A DNA stretch of 64,000 nt. Source: Olleya sp. YS. GTDB lineage: Bacteria; Bacteroidota; Bacteroidia; Flavobacteriales; Flavobacteriaceae. This document shows, one piece after another, positions 51,803 through 59,162 of the stretch. The position numbers and the translations under genes were made by a program. The stretch is from positions 310,001 to 374,000 of the forward strand of contig NZ_CP121685.1 of the NCBI RefSeq assembly GCF_029760915.1. Reading direction: 5' to 3'. Below the pieces are notes generated by a model. It made no database searches. It saw only the letters and a program-made list of their open reading frames with translations, and had not been told where the DNA came from. Every line of letters starts with the position of its first letter. The stretch's first letter is position 1.

Positions 51803-52992
51803 TTGATACACTGTTAAAAAAACAAGTCCATAAATCTCAATTATTATTTTTTGCGTTAAGTTCTAGCTTAGGCTTAGGAATTTTATTGGTTGTTATTCAA
51901 TTATTTATAGACACACAATCTATTTTTAATTCTAAAAACGACTTATTAGGTAATCAAAACCTAATTATTTACAAAGATTTAGGTAGAAATAATGCTTTTA
52001 CAGATGCAGAAATTACAGAACTCGAACAGCAAGACTTTATCACAAAAACTGGTGGTTTTACCCATGGTACATATCGCGTATTAGCTAGTGTTACATTCCC
52101 TAATCATGCAGGAATTACTACTGAAATGTTTTTGGAAGCAGTCTCTGACCAGTTTATTGATATTACTAATAAAGACTGGAAATGGCAACCAGGTGACCGA
52201 GAAGTCCCTATAATAATTCCAAAAAACTACATTAATTTATACAATTTTGGATATGCTACCAGTTCTGGATTACCACAGATTAACGAGAAAATAATTAGGC
52301 AAGTTCCAATTGACTTAACCCTTAGCGGAACGCACAAAACTGAAAACTTTAGAGCTTATATTTTAGATGCGTCAGAAAACATTAATTCGATATTAGTTCC
52401 AGAATCTTTTTTAAAATTTACTAATAAGAATTTAAGCCCAAATAAAACTGCTAAAATATCGAGATTAATACTGGATGTCAAAAATCCTTCTGATCCTAAA
52501 TTATTAGAATTTTTAGCCTCTAAAAATTACAAATACCTCTCAAACGATGTTAAAAATTCTAAACTAAGTTATGTGTTAAAATTAATATTAAGTATTGTCC
52601 TTTTTATTGGTTTACTTATTACTATTCTTTCAATGTATTTAGTCATTACCAATATTAACTTGCTTATTTTAAAGAATAAACAAACTATTACGCAGCTTCA
52701 TTTTTTAGGATTTTCTAAATCAGATATCGCAAAAGTTTATCATGCAATAGCATTAAAAGTGTTAGCCATTTCAATTATTGTTGCTTTAGCTATAAGCATT
52801 ATATTAAAGTTTGTTTTTGCACCTTATTTAAGTATACTTCAAGTAGAGCATTCTTTACTATCCATTGTGTATTTGGTTATTATTAGTATAATTATTTTTA
52901 TCGCATTGGCTCTTTATTATCGTAAACATACCAACGCTAAAATTGGTCAGATGACACAACCAAACACCAGTCTTTTAACTACTGAAATTTAA
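51799..52992 (+). CDS. FtsX-like ABC transporter permease
   Basis: 397-aa permease. One N-terminal helix (about 15-36), a large periplasmic domain (about 38-255), and three C-terminal helices (about 262-288, 309-335 and 345-368) with LILKNKQTITQLHFLGFSKSDI as the FtsX cytoplasmic coupling segment. It pairs with the ATPase just upstream by ATGA overlap. The likely role is moving a lipoprotein or peptide across or out of the inner membrane, possibly tied to the DUF4836 lipoprotein. Substrate unknown. Confidence 0.82.
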   Translation: MIDTLLKKQVHKSQLLFFALSSSLGLGILLVVIQLFIDTQSIFNSKNDLLGNQNLIIYKDLGRNNAFTDAEITELEQQDFITKTGGFTHGTYRVLASVTFPNHAGITTEMFLEAVSDQFIDITNKDWKWQPGDREVPIIIPKNYINLYNFGYATSSGLPQINEKIIRQVPIDLTLSGTHKTENFRAYILDASENINSILVPESFLKFTNKNLSPNKTAKISRLILDVKNPSDPKLLEFLASKNYKYLSNDVKNSKLSYVLKLILSIVLFIGLLITILSMYLVITNINLLILKNKQTITQLHFLGFSKSDIAKVYHAIALKVLAISIIVALAISIILKFVFAPYLSILQVEHSLLSIVYLVIISIIIFIALALYYRKHTNAKIGQMTQPNTSLLTTEI

Positions 52993-52994
52993 AC

Positions 52995-53002
52995 TATCTT
53001 TG
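52995..53002 (+). promoter_or_regulatory. -7 promoter element of kdsA
   Basis: TATCTTTG followed by C, 2 nt after the stop of the permease gene and 20 nt before the kdsA ATG. It suggests kdsA is transcribed on its own. Confidence 0.55.
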
Positions 53003-53022
53003 CACCACAAATCATTTTAATT

Positions 53023-53841
53023 ATGACGCTTCAAGACATTCCTAAAATAAAACATACTAACAGTAATAACTTCTTTTTACTTTGTGGTCCTTGCGCAATT
53101 GAAGGTGAAGACATGGCTTACAGAATTGCTGAGAAAGTTGTTTCAATTACTAATAAGCTTGATATACCTTATATTTTTAAAGGGAGTTTTAAAAAAGCTA
53201 ACAGAAGTAGAATTGATAGTTTTACAGGAATAGGAGACGAAAAAGCTTTAGAGATTTTAGCAAAAGTCTCTGAGAAATTTGATGTCCCAACTGTTACAGA
53301 TATCCATGAAGTTAGTGATGCTGCTAAAGCTGCTCAATATGTGGATGTATTACAAATACCAGCGTTTTTGGTAAGACAAACGGACTTGGTTGTTGCTGCT
53401 GCAAAAACAGGTAAAGTAGTTAACCTTAAAAAAGGACAATTTATGAGTCCTGAAGCTATGAAACATGCGGTACAAAAAGTAAAAGATGCAGGAAGCAACA
53501 AAGCATGGATTACCGATCGTGGAACCATGTTTGGCTACCAAGATATGATTGTAGATTTTAGAGGCATACCAACTATGCGTCAATATGCGCCAACAGTGTT
53601 AGACGTGACACACTCGTTACAACAACCCAACCAGAGTGCTGGTGTTACTGGTGGACGTCCAGATATGATAGAAACTATCGCTCGTGCTGGAATTGTAAAT
53701 AACGTCGATGGTTTATTTATCGAAACACATTTTGATCCTGCTAATGCAAAAAGTGATGGTGCCAATATGCTTCATTTAGATAATCTTGAAGGTTTATTGA
53801 CTAACTTAACTGCAATTAGAAAGTTAGTACAATCGTTTTAA
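53023..53841 (+). CDS. kdsA: 3-deoxy-8-phosphooctulonate (KDO-8-P) synthase
   Basis: 272-aa TIM-barrel enzyme condensing phosphoenolpyruvate and arabinose-5-phosphate to KDO-8-P for the lipopolysaccharide core. Motifs are LLCGPCAIEG (19-28), FKGSFKKANRSRIDSF (about 52-67), QIPAFLVRQTDL (about 111-122), DRGTMFGYQDMIVDFRGIP (about 166-184) and THSLQQPNQSAGVTGGRP. The Cys in GPCAIE places it in the metal-dependent type rather than the E. coli Asn type. Presence of kdsA fits a KDO-containing outer membrane. A close DAHP synthase is excluded by these motifs. Confidence 0.95.
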   Translation: MTLQDIPKIKHTNSNNFFLLCGPCAIEGEDMAYRIAEKVVSITNKLDIPYIFKGSFKKANRSRIDSFTGIGDEKALEILAKVSEKFDVPTVTDIHEVSDAAKAAQYVDVLQIPAFLVRQTDLVVAAAKTGKVVNLKKGQFMSPEAMKHAVQKVKDAGSNKAWITDRGTMFGYQDMIVDFRGIPTMRQYAPTVLDVTHSLQQPNQSAGVTGGRPDMIETIARAGIVNNVDGLFIETHFDPANAKSDGANMLHLDNLEGLLTNLTAIRKLVQSF

Positions 53842-53842
53842 G

Positions 53843-54376
53843 TTGAAACAACTAATTATAATTTTATATGTCTTAATGTCTGGGTTTGCTTTTTCTCAAA
53901 GTGGAGAAACCAGCTCTTTTAAAGAATCTAAATCTCTTGATGTTGTGTTCTCTCCTAGTGTATTGATTCAAAAAGAAGTTTTTGTAGATGCAAATATCGG
54001 AATAGGAGAAGTCTCTACATCTTTTCCTGAAAAAATGTTTCCAATTGTTGGCTTTCAAGGTTTTAGGATTGGGCTAGAAACCAATTTAAAAGCTAACGAA
54101 GATTTTATAATTGCTCCAAAATTAGGTTATGAATTTTCCATTACTTTTTTTTCTTTAAGGCTTTCAGCACTTAATTATTTTCAGAATAATCAATCAGAAT
54201 TTAGACTTCTTCCAGAACTAGGAATTAGTCTTGGAGGTTTAGTAAATGTAACTTATGGATATGGAATTGGTTTTGGACAATCTATAAACGGAATCTCAAA
54301 CCATAGATTATCATTAAGTTTCAATTTAAATAAAAGATTGTGGAATGCTGTAATTTATGGCTCAGACTCAAATTAA
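53843..54376 (+). CDS. Exported beta-rich protein, unknown family
   Basis: 177-aa protein whose TTG start, one base after the kdsA stop, gives a signal peptide (KQLIIILYVLMSGFAFSQ). The mature part has alternating strands with glycine/aromatic turns (SLGGLVNVTYGYGIGFGQSING) and ends with a strand-like SFNLNKRLWNAVIYG, as in small outer-membrane beta-barrels. No family recognised. Probably co-transcribed with kdsA. Confidence 0.65.
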   Translation: MKQLIIILYVLMSGFAFSQSGETSSFKESKSLDVVFSPSVLIQKEVFVDANIGIGEVSTSFPEKMFPIVGFQGFRIGLETNLKANEDFIIAPKLGYEFSITFFSLRLSALNYFQNNQSEFRLLPELGISLGGLVNVTYGYGIGFGQSINGISNHRLSLSFNLNKRLWNAVIYGSDSN

Positions 54377-54425
54377 TTCAACAAAATAATTATTATAAAA
54401 ATAATCTGTTTGAATAAACCTATAG

Positions 54426-54809
54426 TCAAATTTTCTTTTTAGGCTTTAAAATTAATTTAAAAGGATTGGTATTTATTTCTAATTGCCTTTTGATAACATA
54501 AATAATAACTTCATCATCAATATCTTCTAAAGAAAAATACCTTAGTGAGGTAACAGATTTGCGGTTTGTGGTCACAAAATGTGATCTATAATCTTTTAAT
54601 CGCTCACCATGCCAAAAAGCTAAATCGACATAGTCTTTAGATTGGTTTAAATAACAAATAGGAATCCCATTCCAGTAATAGAATGGGATTTTCCATTTGT
54701 ATAATAATTCTGCTTCAGGAACAATTGCTTCAATAACCATTTGTAATTCTAACAAAATAGAACGAAACGGTTCTGGCTGCTTTAATATGTATTGTTCTGC
54801 AGGATTCAA
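54426..54809 (-). CDS. DUF1801 domain-containing protein
   Basis: 127-aa small soluble protein of the DUF1801/YdhG-like fold. It starts with TTG (NPAEQYILKQPEPFRSILLELQ), which agrees with the usual N-terminus of the family. WKIPFYYWNGIPICYLNQSKDYVDLAFWHG (about 39-68) is the conserved core, a small beta-sheet seen in iron-chaperone-like proteins. Function uncertain. Only 3 nt after the stop of the membrane protein gene upstream, so co-transcribed with it. Confidence 0.85.
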   Translation of the reverse strand: MNPAEQYILKQPEPFRSILLELQMVIEAIVPEAELLYKWKIPFYYWNGIPICYLNQSKDYVDLAFWHGERLKDYRSHFVTTNRKSVTSLRYFSLEDIDDEVIIYVIKRQLEINTNPFKLILKPKKKI

Positions 54810-54812
54810 CTC

Positions 54813-55181
54813 TTACAGGATACGCAATAAACTTAAAATACCTATTACTAGCAATGCTATACCTATGATAGCTTTAAATGGCATCAATTTATCTGATATT
54901 TTTCTTAAAGTATCCTCCAATGCTGGTACTTTTCCAAACACATGAGTTAGCAATAATAAACCACCAATAATACTCACTATATTAAATATTAAACCATCCC
55001 AAAACTCTAAAATTGCTAAAACAATTAAGGCACCACCTATTACGGTTTGAAAAGGTGCCAAAACACCTGCTATTTTATTAAAAAAGTTGCTTTCGCCATC
55101 CCATTTATCTAATGTTGCTAAACCAAGCAATACACCACCAGAAATATTTGCAATGTCTAAAAGTAATTCTGTTAAATCCAT
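54813..55181 (-). CDS. Four-helix membrane protein, unknown function
   Basis: 122-aa very hydrophobic protein with about four spans (7-25, 38-58, 64-84 and 103-121). Two similar halves are visible: FQTVIGGALIVLAILEFWDG and FKAIIGIALLVIGILSLL. No family recognised. It sits in front of the DUF1801 gene on the minus strand and is divergent from the 203-aa membrane protein gene. Confidence 0.65.
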   Translation of the reverse strand: MDLTELLLDIANISGGVLLGLATLDKWDGESNFFNKIAGVLAPFQTVIGGALIVLAILEFWDGLIFNIVSIIGGLLLLTHVFGKVPALEDTLRKISDKLMPFKAIIGIALLVIGILSLLRIL

Positions 55182-55333
55182 AATTTTGTTTTTTAGTTAA
55201 TTAGTTGAATTTAAAATTAGTAAAAAAAAGTAAGTAATCTTCAAATTTGTTAAAAATAGAATAAGATTTATTTGTAAAATCTGGCTTTTTAAATTAAGAC
55301 ACTTTTAACTTGTGTATTAAATAAAAATAAACT

Positions 55334-55352
55334 TACTTTGTTTTTCAAAGTA
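55334..55352 (+). promoter_or_regulatory. Inverted repeat TACTTTG-N5-CAAAGTA, copy 1
   Basis: Perfect 7-bp inverted repeat with a T5 spacer, 7 nt before the ATG of the 203-aa membrane protein gene. Its left arm is also the -7-like TTACTTTG, with CTTG 20 nt upstream as a -33. A second copy lies at 56575-56593. Likely operator of the winged-helix regulator encoded between them. Confidence 0.7.
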
Positions 55353-55359
55353 CTTTATC

Positions 55360-55971
55360 ATGAGCAACGAAGATTATTTAAAAGACATTAACGAGATTAA
55401 AAACTTAATGAATAAGTCGTCTCGTTTTATTTCACTAAGTGGTTTATCAGGAATTTTAGCAGGTATTTATGCCTTAATTGGCGCTGCAATTACCTATTAC
55501 TTAGTTACGGAATATAGTTATGGAACACTAAAACTTGATGGCTGGATATTTGAAACAGTACTATTTATACTTTTTATGGTTGCTACATTAAGTATTATAA
55601 CTGGAATCTTTTTAACGACCAAAAAAGCTAAAAAAAATGGTGAAAAAATTTGGGATAACTCCTCTAAAAGATTACTTATTAATTTTTTAATTCCTTTAGT
55701 AGCAGGCGGTTTGTATACCATTATTATATTAAGTCAAGGAAAATATGGACAAACAGGTGGCTTAATGCTTATATTTTATGGCTTGGCATTAGTTAACGCT
55801 TCCAAATATAGTATTGGTGACATCAAATATTTGGGTTACACCGAAATTATTCTAGGTTTGATAGCTGCTATATATCCAGGATACGGATTCTGGCTTTGGG
55901 TATTAGGCTTTGGAGTAATGCATATTGTTTATGGAACATTTATGCATTTTAAGTATGATAAAATCAAATAA
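55360..55971 (+). CDS. Membrane protein, first gene of the winged-helix regulator operon
   Basis: 203-aa inner-membrane protein with an acidic N-terminus (MSNEDYLKDINEIKNLMNKSSRF) and about six hydrophobic spans (25-46, 60-85, 105-125, 131-146, 155-175 and 178-198). I do not know a name for the family; similar proteins are found in front of small winged-helix regulators in flavobacteria, to my knowledge. Followed by a small membrane protein (2-nt gap) and the regulator (6-nt gap). Confidence 0.75.
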   Translation: MSNEDYLKDINEIKNLMNKSSRFISLSGLSGILAGIYALIGAAITYYLVTEYSYGTLKLDGWIFETVLFILFMVATLSIITGIFLTTKKAKKNGEKIWDNSSKRLLINFLIPLVAGGLYTIIILSQGKYGQTGGLMLIFYGLALVNASKYSIGDIKYLGYTEIILGLIAAIYPGYGFWLWVLGFGVMHIVYGTFMHFKYDKIK

Positions 55972-55973
55972 AA

Positions 55974-56258
55974 ATGTCTAAAAAAACAGTACTATACATA
56001 GTCATAATAGTCATGATTATTTTAAGCATACCTTTAATAGCCATGCAATTTACCAATACAGTAAATTGGTCAGTCTTTGATTTTTTAGTTGCTGGAGTTT
56101 TATTAGTTAGTTTAGGTTTAATAGCCACCTACTTAGCAAAAACAATAAAAAATCCAAATATTAAAATAGTAATAATTATAGTATTAATAGTTTTGTTCCT
56201 ATTAATTTGGGCAGAATTAGCAGTAGGGATTTTTAATTCACCTTTTGCTGGAAGTTAA
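55974..56258 (+). CDS. Small membrane protein (three helices)
   Basis: 94-aa protein, three helices (about 6-23, 33-54 and 64-86). Hydrophobic residues dominate; no motif recognised. It lies between the 203-aa membrane protein and the regulator in a tight operon, so it probably belongs to the same function. Confidence 0.72.
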   Translation: MSKKTVLYIVIIVMIILSIPLIAMQFTNTVNWSVFDFLVAGVLLVSLGLIATYLAKTIKNPNIKIVIIIVLIVLFLLIWAELAVGIFNSPFAGS

Positions 56259-56264
56259 AATTAA

Positions 56265-56558
56265 ATGAGCATAATAAATAACATAAATAAAGTTTTTGAT
56301 CACAGGATTAGATTGGGCATCATGTCTGTTTTAATGGTCAATGAGTATGCCGATTTTAAAACACTAAAAGAACTTTTAGGTGCTACAGATGGTAATTTAG
56401 CTAGTCACACTAAAGCATTAGAAAAAGCAGAATATATTAAAATTGAAAAACAATTTATAGATCGTAAACCCAACACAAGATATTTTGCAACCAAATTAGG
56501 ACAAGCCGAATTTAAAAAACACATCAACGCACTTGAAAAATTAATTAATAAACAATAG
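56265..56558 (+). CDS. Winged-helix transcriptional regulator (ArsR/MarR-like)
   Basis: 97-aa single-domain winged-helix DNA-binding protein. Residues 10-35 (VFDHRIRLGIMSVLMVNEYADF) are the first helices, LKELLGATDGNLASHTKALEKAEYI (36-60) is helix-turn-helix with recognition helix, and KPNTRYFATKLGQAEFKKHI (69-88) is the wing and last helix. No ligand or metal cysteines are visible. Both promoters flanking it carry the same inverted repeat, which makes it an autoregulator and controller of creD by inference. Confidence 0.9.
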   Translation: MSIINNINKVFDHRIRLGIMSVLMVNEYADFKTLKELLGATDGNLASHTKALEKAEYIKIEKQFIDRKPNTRYFATKLGQAEFKKHINALEKLINKQ

Positions 56559-56574
56559 ATTTTTTTTAACTTTT

Positions 56575-56593
56575 TACTTTGTATTTCAAAGTA
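56575..56593 (+). promoter_or_regulatory. Inverted repeat TACTTTG-N5-CAAAGTA, copy 2
   Basis: Same arms as copy 1 (spacer TATTT), 19 nt before the ATG of creD. In both copies the flanks also agree: T before the left arm and CTTTA after the right arm. Confidence 0.7.
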
Positions 56594-56612
56594 CTTTAAA
56601 TTACAATTAAAA

Positions 56613-58016
56613 ATGGAAAACACACACTCACAACACCACATCAATCAACCACAACAAAACAATAACAAATTTGGACATTGGCTTAAAACATCAATTACAG
56701 CTAGATTACTAATGGTAGGTTTTCTAACCTTAATCTTATTAATTCCGTTATTTTTTATTCAAACTTTAATTGACGAACGCTCCAGACGACAGGAAGATGT
56801 TGTGCAAGAAATTAATGAAAAATGGGGAAATGAAGTACTGTTATATGGTCCAGTTTTAAAAATTCCGTACAAAACTTTTTCAGAAAAAATAGTCACTAAT
56901 CAAGAGACAAAAAAAAGCTACACAGAAACTAAGGAGAATATATATTATGCTTACTTCTTTCCTTCAGATTTAAACATATCGTCTACAGTTAATCCAGAAG
57001 AAAAAGAACGTGGTATCTTTAAAACTGCGGTTTATGATAGTCAGATAAATTTAAATGGTCAATTTAGTACTCCAGATTTTTCAATAGGAGACATTAAACC
57101 AGAGCAAATCCTTTGGAACAAAGCTAAACTTATGGTTAGTACATCAAACTTAAAAGGAGTTACTACTGCAAAACTTAAGCTTAATAATACCAATTATGAG
57201 TTTGCTTCAACCTATAACGGAAAATCTAATAACTACTATAATCAAGTAGTTATGCATACCTTAGAAACTAAGGTTTTAAAAGAATTTACAGAAGATTCTT
57301 TTAACAAAAACATATCTTTCGCTTTAGACTTTAACATAAAAGGAAGCAAGCAAATTAGATTTATTCCTATTGGTAAACAAACAAAAGCTTCTATGATGTC
57401 TAATTGGAAAGACGCTAGCTTTTTTGGAGAATTCCTACCCTTTAACGAGGATAAATTTACTGAAACAGGTTTTGATGCTAAATGGAATATTCTTGATCTT
57501 AATCGTCCATTTTCTCAGCAACATTTTGGTGCATTGCCAAAGTTAGACGAGTTTGCTTTTGGTGTTAATTTTATGATTCCTGTTGACGAATACACAAAAA
57601 GTGAACGTTCAGCAAAATATGGCTTTCTAGTTATTGGACTAACCTTTTTGTTATTCTTTTTAATACAAACACTAAGTAAGATTAATATTCATCCTTTCCA
57701 GTATTTAATGATTGGTTTGGCGTTAACCATGTTTTACACACTATTAGTGTCTATTAGTGAGCATAGCAACTTTTTAAAGGCTTATTTAATTGCTGGTGTA
57801 TCTGTAATTTGCTTAATTACACTCTACTCAAAATCTATATTAAGCACCTGGAAGTTCCCTCTATTTATTGGCCTCTCCTTAACTGCTTTATACACCTTTA
57901 TTTACGTTATTATTCAGTTAGAAAATTACGCCTTAATCGTGGGAAGTATTGGTTTATTTATCATACTAGCACTAGTTATGTATGTGTCAAGAAAAATAGA
58001 TTGGAACAATAATTAA
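56613..58016 (+). CDS. creD: Inner-membrane protein CreD
   Basis: 467-aa CreD-family protein. An N-terminal helix (about 29-50) precedes DERSRRQEDVVQEINEKWG (about 53-71) and GPVLKIPY (about 78-85), both characteristic. A long periplasmic domain covers about 55-335. Five helices follow (about 343-365, 370-388, 395-412, 418-441 and 445-462). In other bacteria CreD affects envelope integrity and colicin/beta-lactam tolerance. No CreBC two-component system is near; the adjacent winged-helix repressor probably controls it through the operator at 56575. Confidence 0.93.
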   Translation: MENTHSQHHINQPQQNNNKFGHWLKTSITARLLMVGFLTLILLIPLFFIQTLIDERSRRQEDVVQEINEKWGNEVLLYGPVLKIPYKTFSEKIVTNQETKKSYTETKENIYYAYFFPSDLNISSTVNPEEKERGIFKTAVYDSQINLNGQFSTPDFSIGDIKPEQILWNKAKLMVSTSNLKGVTTAKLKLNNTNYEFASTYNGKSNNYYNQVVMHTLETKVLKEFTEDSFNKNISFALDFNIKGSKQIRFIPIGKQTKASMMSNWKDASFFGEFLPFNEDKFTETGFDAKWNILDLNRPFSQQHFGALPKLDEFAFGVNFMIPVDEYTKSERSAKYGFLVIGLTFLLFFLIQTLSKINIHPFQYLMIGLALTMFYTLLVSISEHSNFLKAYLIAGVSVICLITLYSKSILSTWKFPLFIGLSLTALYTFIYVIIQLENYALIVGSIGLFIILALVMYVSRKIDWNNN

Positions 58017-58033
58017 CCTTTTAGTTAGTGTGT

Positions 58034-58067
58034 GATGATGCTCCTCTGCTTTGGCATGAGCATCATT
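58034..58067 (+). terminator. Possible intrinsic terminator after creD
   Basis: 10-bp stem GATGATGCTC/GAGCATCATT with a 14-nt loop, 17 nt after the creD stop, followed by a T/A-rich run (ATTTATATAATTTT). A moderate terminator. Confidence 0.5.
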
Positions 58068-58085
58068 ATTTATATAATTTTAATA

Positions 58086-58469
58086 ATGAAAATAAGTATC
58101 AACACCCTTTACCTTAAACTAACAGGTATAGTATTACTAATAGAAATAGCTATTGCACTTTTTTTAAAAGAAGGGTTTATCCGCTTTACTGTTGGCGATT
58201 TTTTAGCTTCAATTTTGGTGTACACATTGCTAAGAAGTTTTTTAAAAATAAAACACATTTACATTGCTATAATAGCTTTAGTAATTTCTTTTTCCATAGA
58301 ATTTTTACAGATGTTTAATTTCTTAGACTATTTAGGTGTTAGAGGAAACAGCATTATTGCCATATTACTAGGTAGCCATTTTAGCATAGAAGATTTAATT
58401 GCTTACGCATTAGGCGTGATTACCATTTTTATAATTGATTTAAAATACATGACACATGAAGACCATTAA
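58086..58469 (+). CDS. DUF2809 family membrane protein
   Basis: 127-aa membrane protein from the ATG 58086. A longer frame to a GTG at 58032 would be translated through the terminator hairpin and is not typical of the family. Four helices are visible; family landmarks are FIRFTVGDFLASILVYTLLRSFL (about 28-50) and SFSIEFLQMFNFLDYLGVR (about 67-85) with LIAYALGV. Function unknown. It overlaps the DUF1361 gene by 14 nt. Confidence 0.85.
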   Translation: MKISINTLYLKLTGIVLLIEIAIALFLKEGFIRFTVGDFLASILVYTLLRSFLKIKHIYIAIIALVISFSIEFLQMFNFLDYLGVRGNSIIAILLGSHFSIEDLIAYALGVITIFIIDLKYMTHEDH

Positions 58470-59118
58470 AACCTATTTAAAAACCGAATTTAAAATCATT
58501 TCCATTCTATCCATGCTTTCAGCATTCAGTATTATTTTATTGATGGTTAGAATGAAATTGACACAGTCCTACTACTATTTATTTTTAGTCTGGAATTTAT
58601 TTTTAGCAGGAATACCATACCTTTTAAGCTCTTATTTGAGCACACTCCATAAACCCAATACGTTCTATGTGTTTGCAGTTAGTTTTGCTTGGTTACTCTT
58701 TTTACCTAATGCACCTTATATTATTACAGACTTATTTCATTTACAATATAGTAACCAGCACTTAATTTGGTTAGACACTTTAGTTATTGCTGCTTTTGCA
58801 ATAACTGGAATGCTACTGTTTTTTAAATCGGTTGTATCAATGGAAACCATCTTTAAGACTAATTTTAATAATCGCATTATAAATTACAGTAAACCTATAT
58901 TATTTATTCTTGTTGGTTTTGGTGTCTATTTGGGACGTTTTTTACGCTTTAATTCTTGGGAGATTATCAATAAACCAATAAGCATTTTTGAAACTATTTT
59001 TGAGATTACGTTAAATCCAAGCATACACCAAAGTGCTTGGTTATTTACAGTTGTCTTTGGATTGTTTTTATGGGTTGGCTATATAGTGTTTAAACAATTT
59101 ACTACAATCAAAGCATAA
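58456..59118 (+). CDS. DUF1361 family membrane protein
   Basis: 220-aa integral membrane protein with about six spans. The family pattern AWLLFLPNAPYIITDLFHL (about 75-93) and VGFGVYLGRFLRFNSWEI (about 154-171) is clear. Function unknown. It overlaps the DUF2809 gene at its start, so the pair is translationally coupled, and a strong terminator follows at its stop codon. Confidence 0.88.
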   Translation: MKTIKTYLKTEFKIISILSMLSAFSIILLMVRMKLTQSYYYLFLVWNLFLAGIPYLLSSYLSTLHKPNTFYVFAVSFAWLLFLPNAPYIITDLFHLQYSNQHLIWLDTLVIAAFAITGMLLFFKSVVSMETIFKTNFNNRIINYSKPILFILVGFGVYLGRFLRFNSWEIINKPISIFETIFEITLNPSIHQSAWLFTVVFGLFLWVGYIVFKQFTTIKA

Positions 59119-59148
59119 AAAAAGGAAAGCTGTTGCTTTCCTTTTTTT
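59117..59148. terminator. Bidirectional intrinsic terminator
   Basis: 14-bp perfect stem AAAAAAAGGAAAGC/GCTTTCCTTTTTTT with a TGTT loop, starting at the stop codon of the DUF1361 gene and ending 14 nt from the stop of the convergent 803-aa gene. Confidence 0.9.
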
Positions 59149-59162
59149 AATATTTTTAGATT

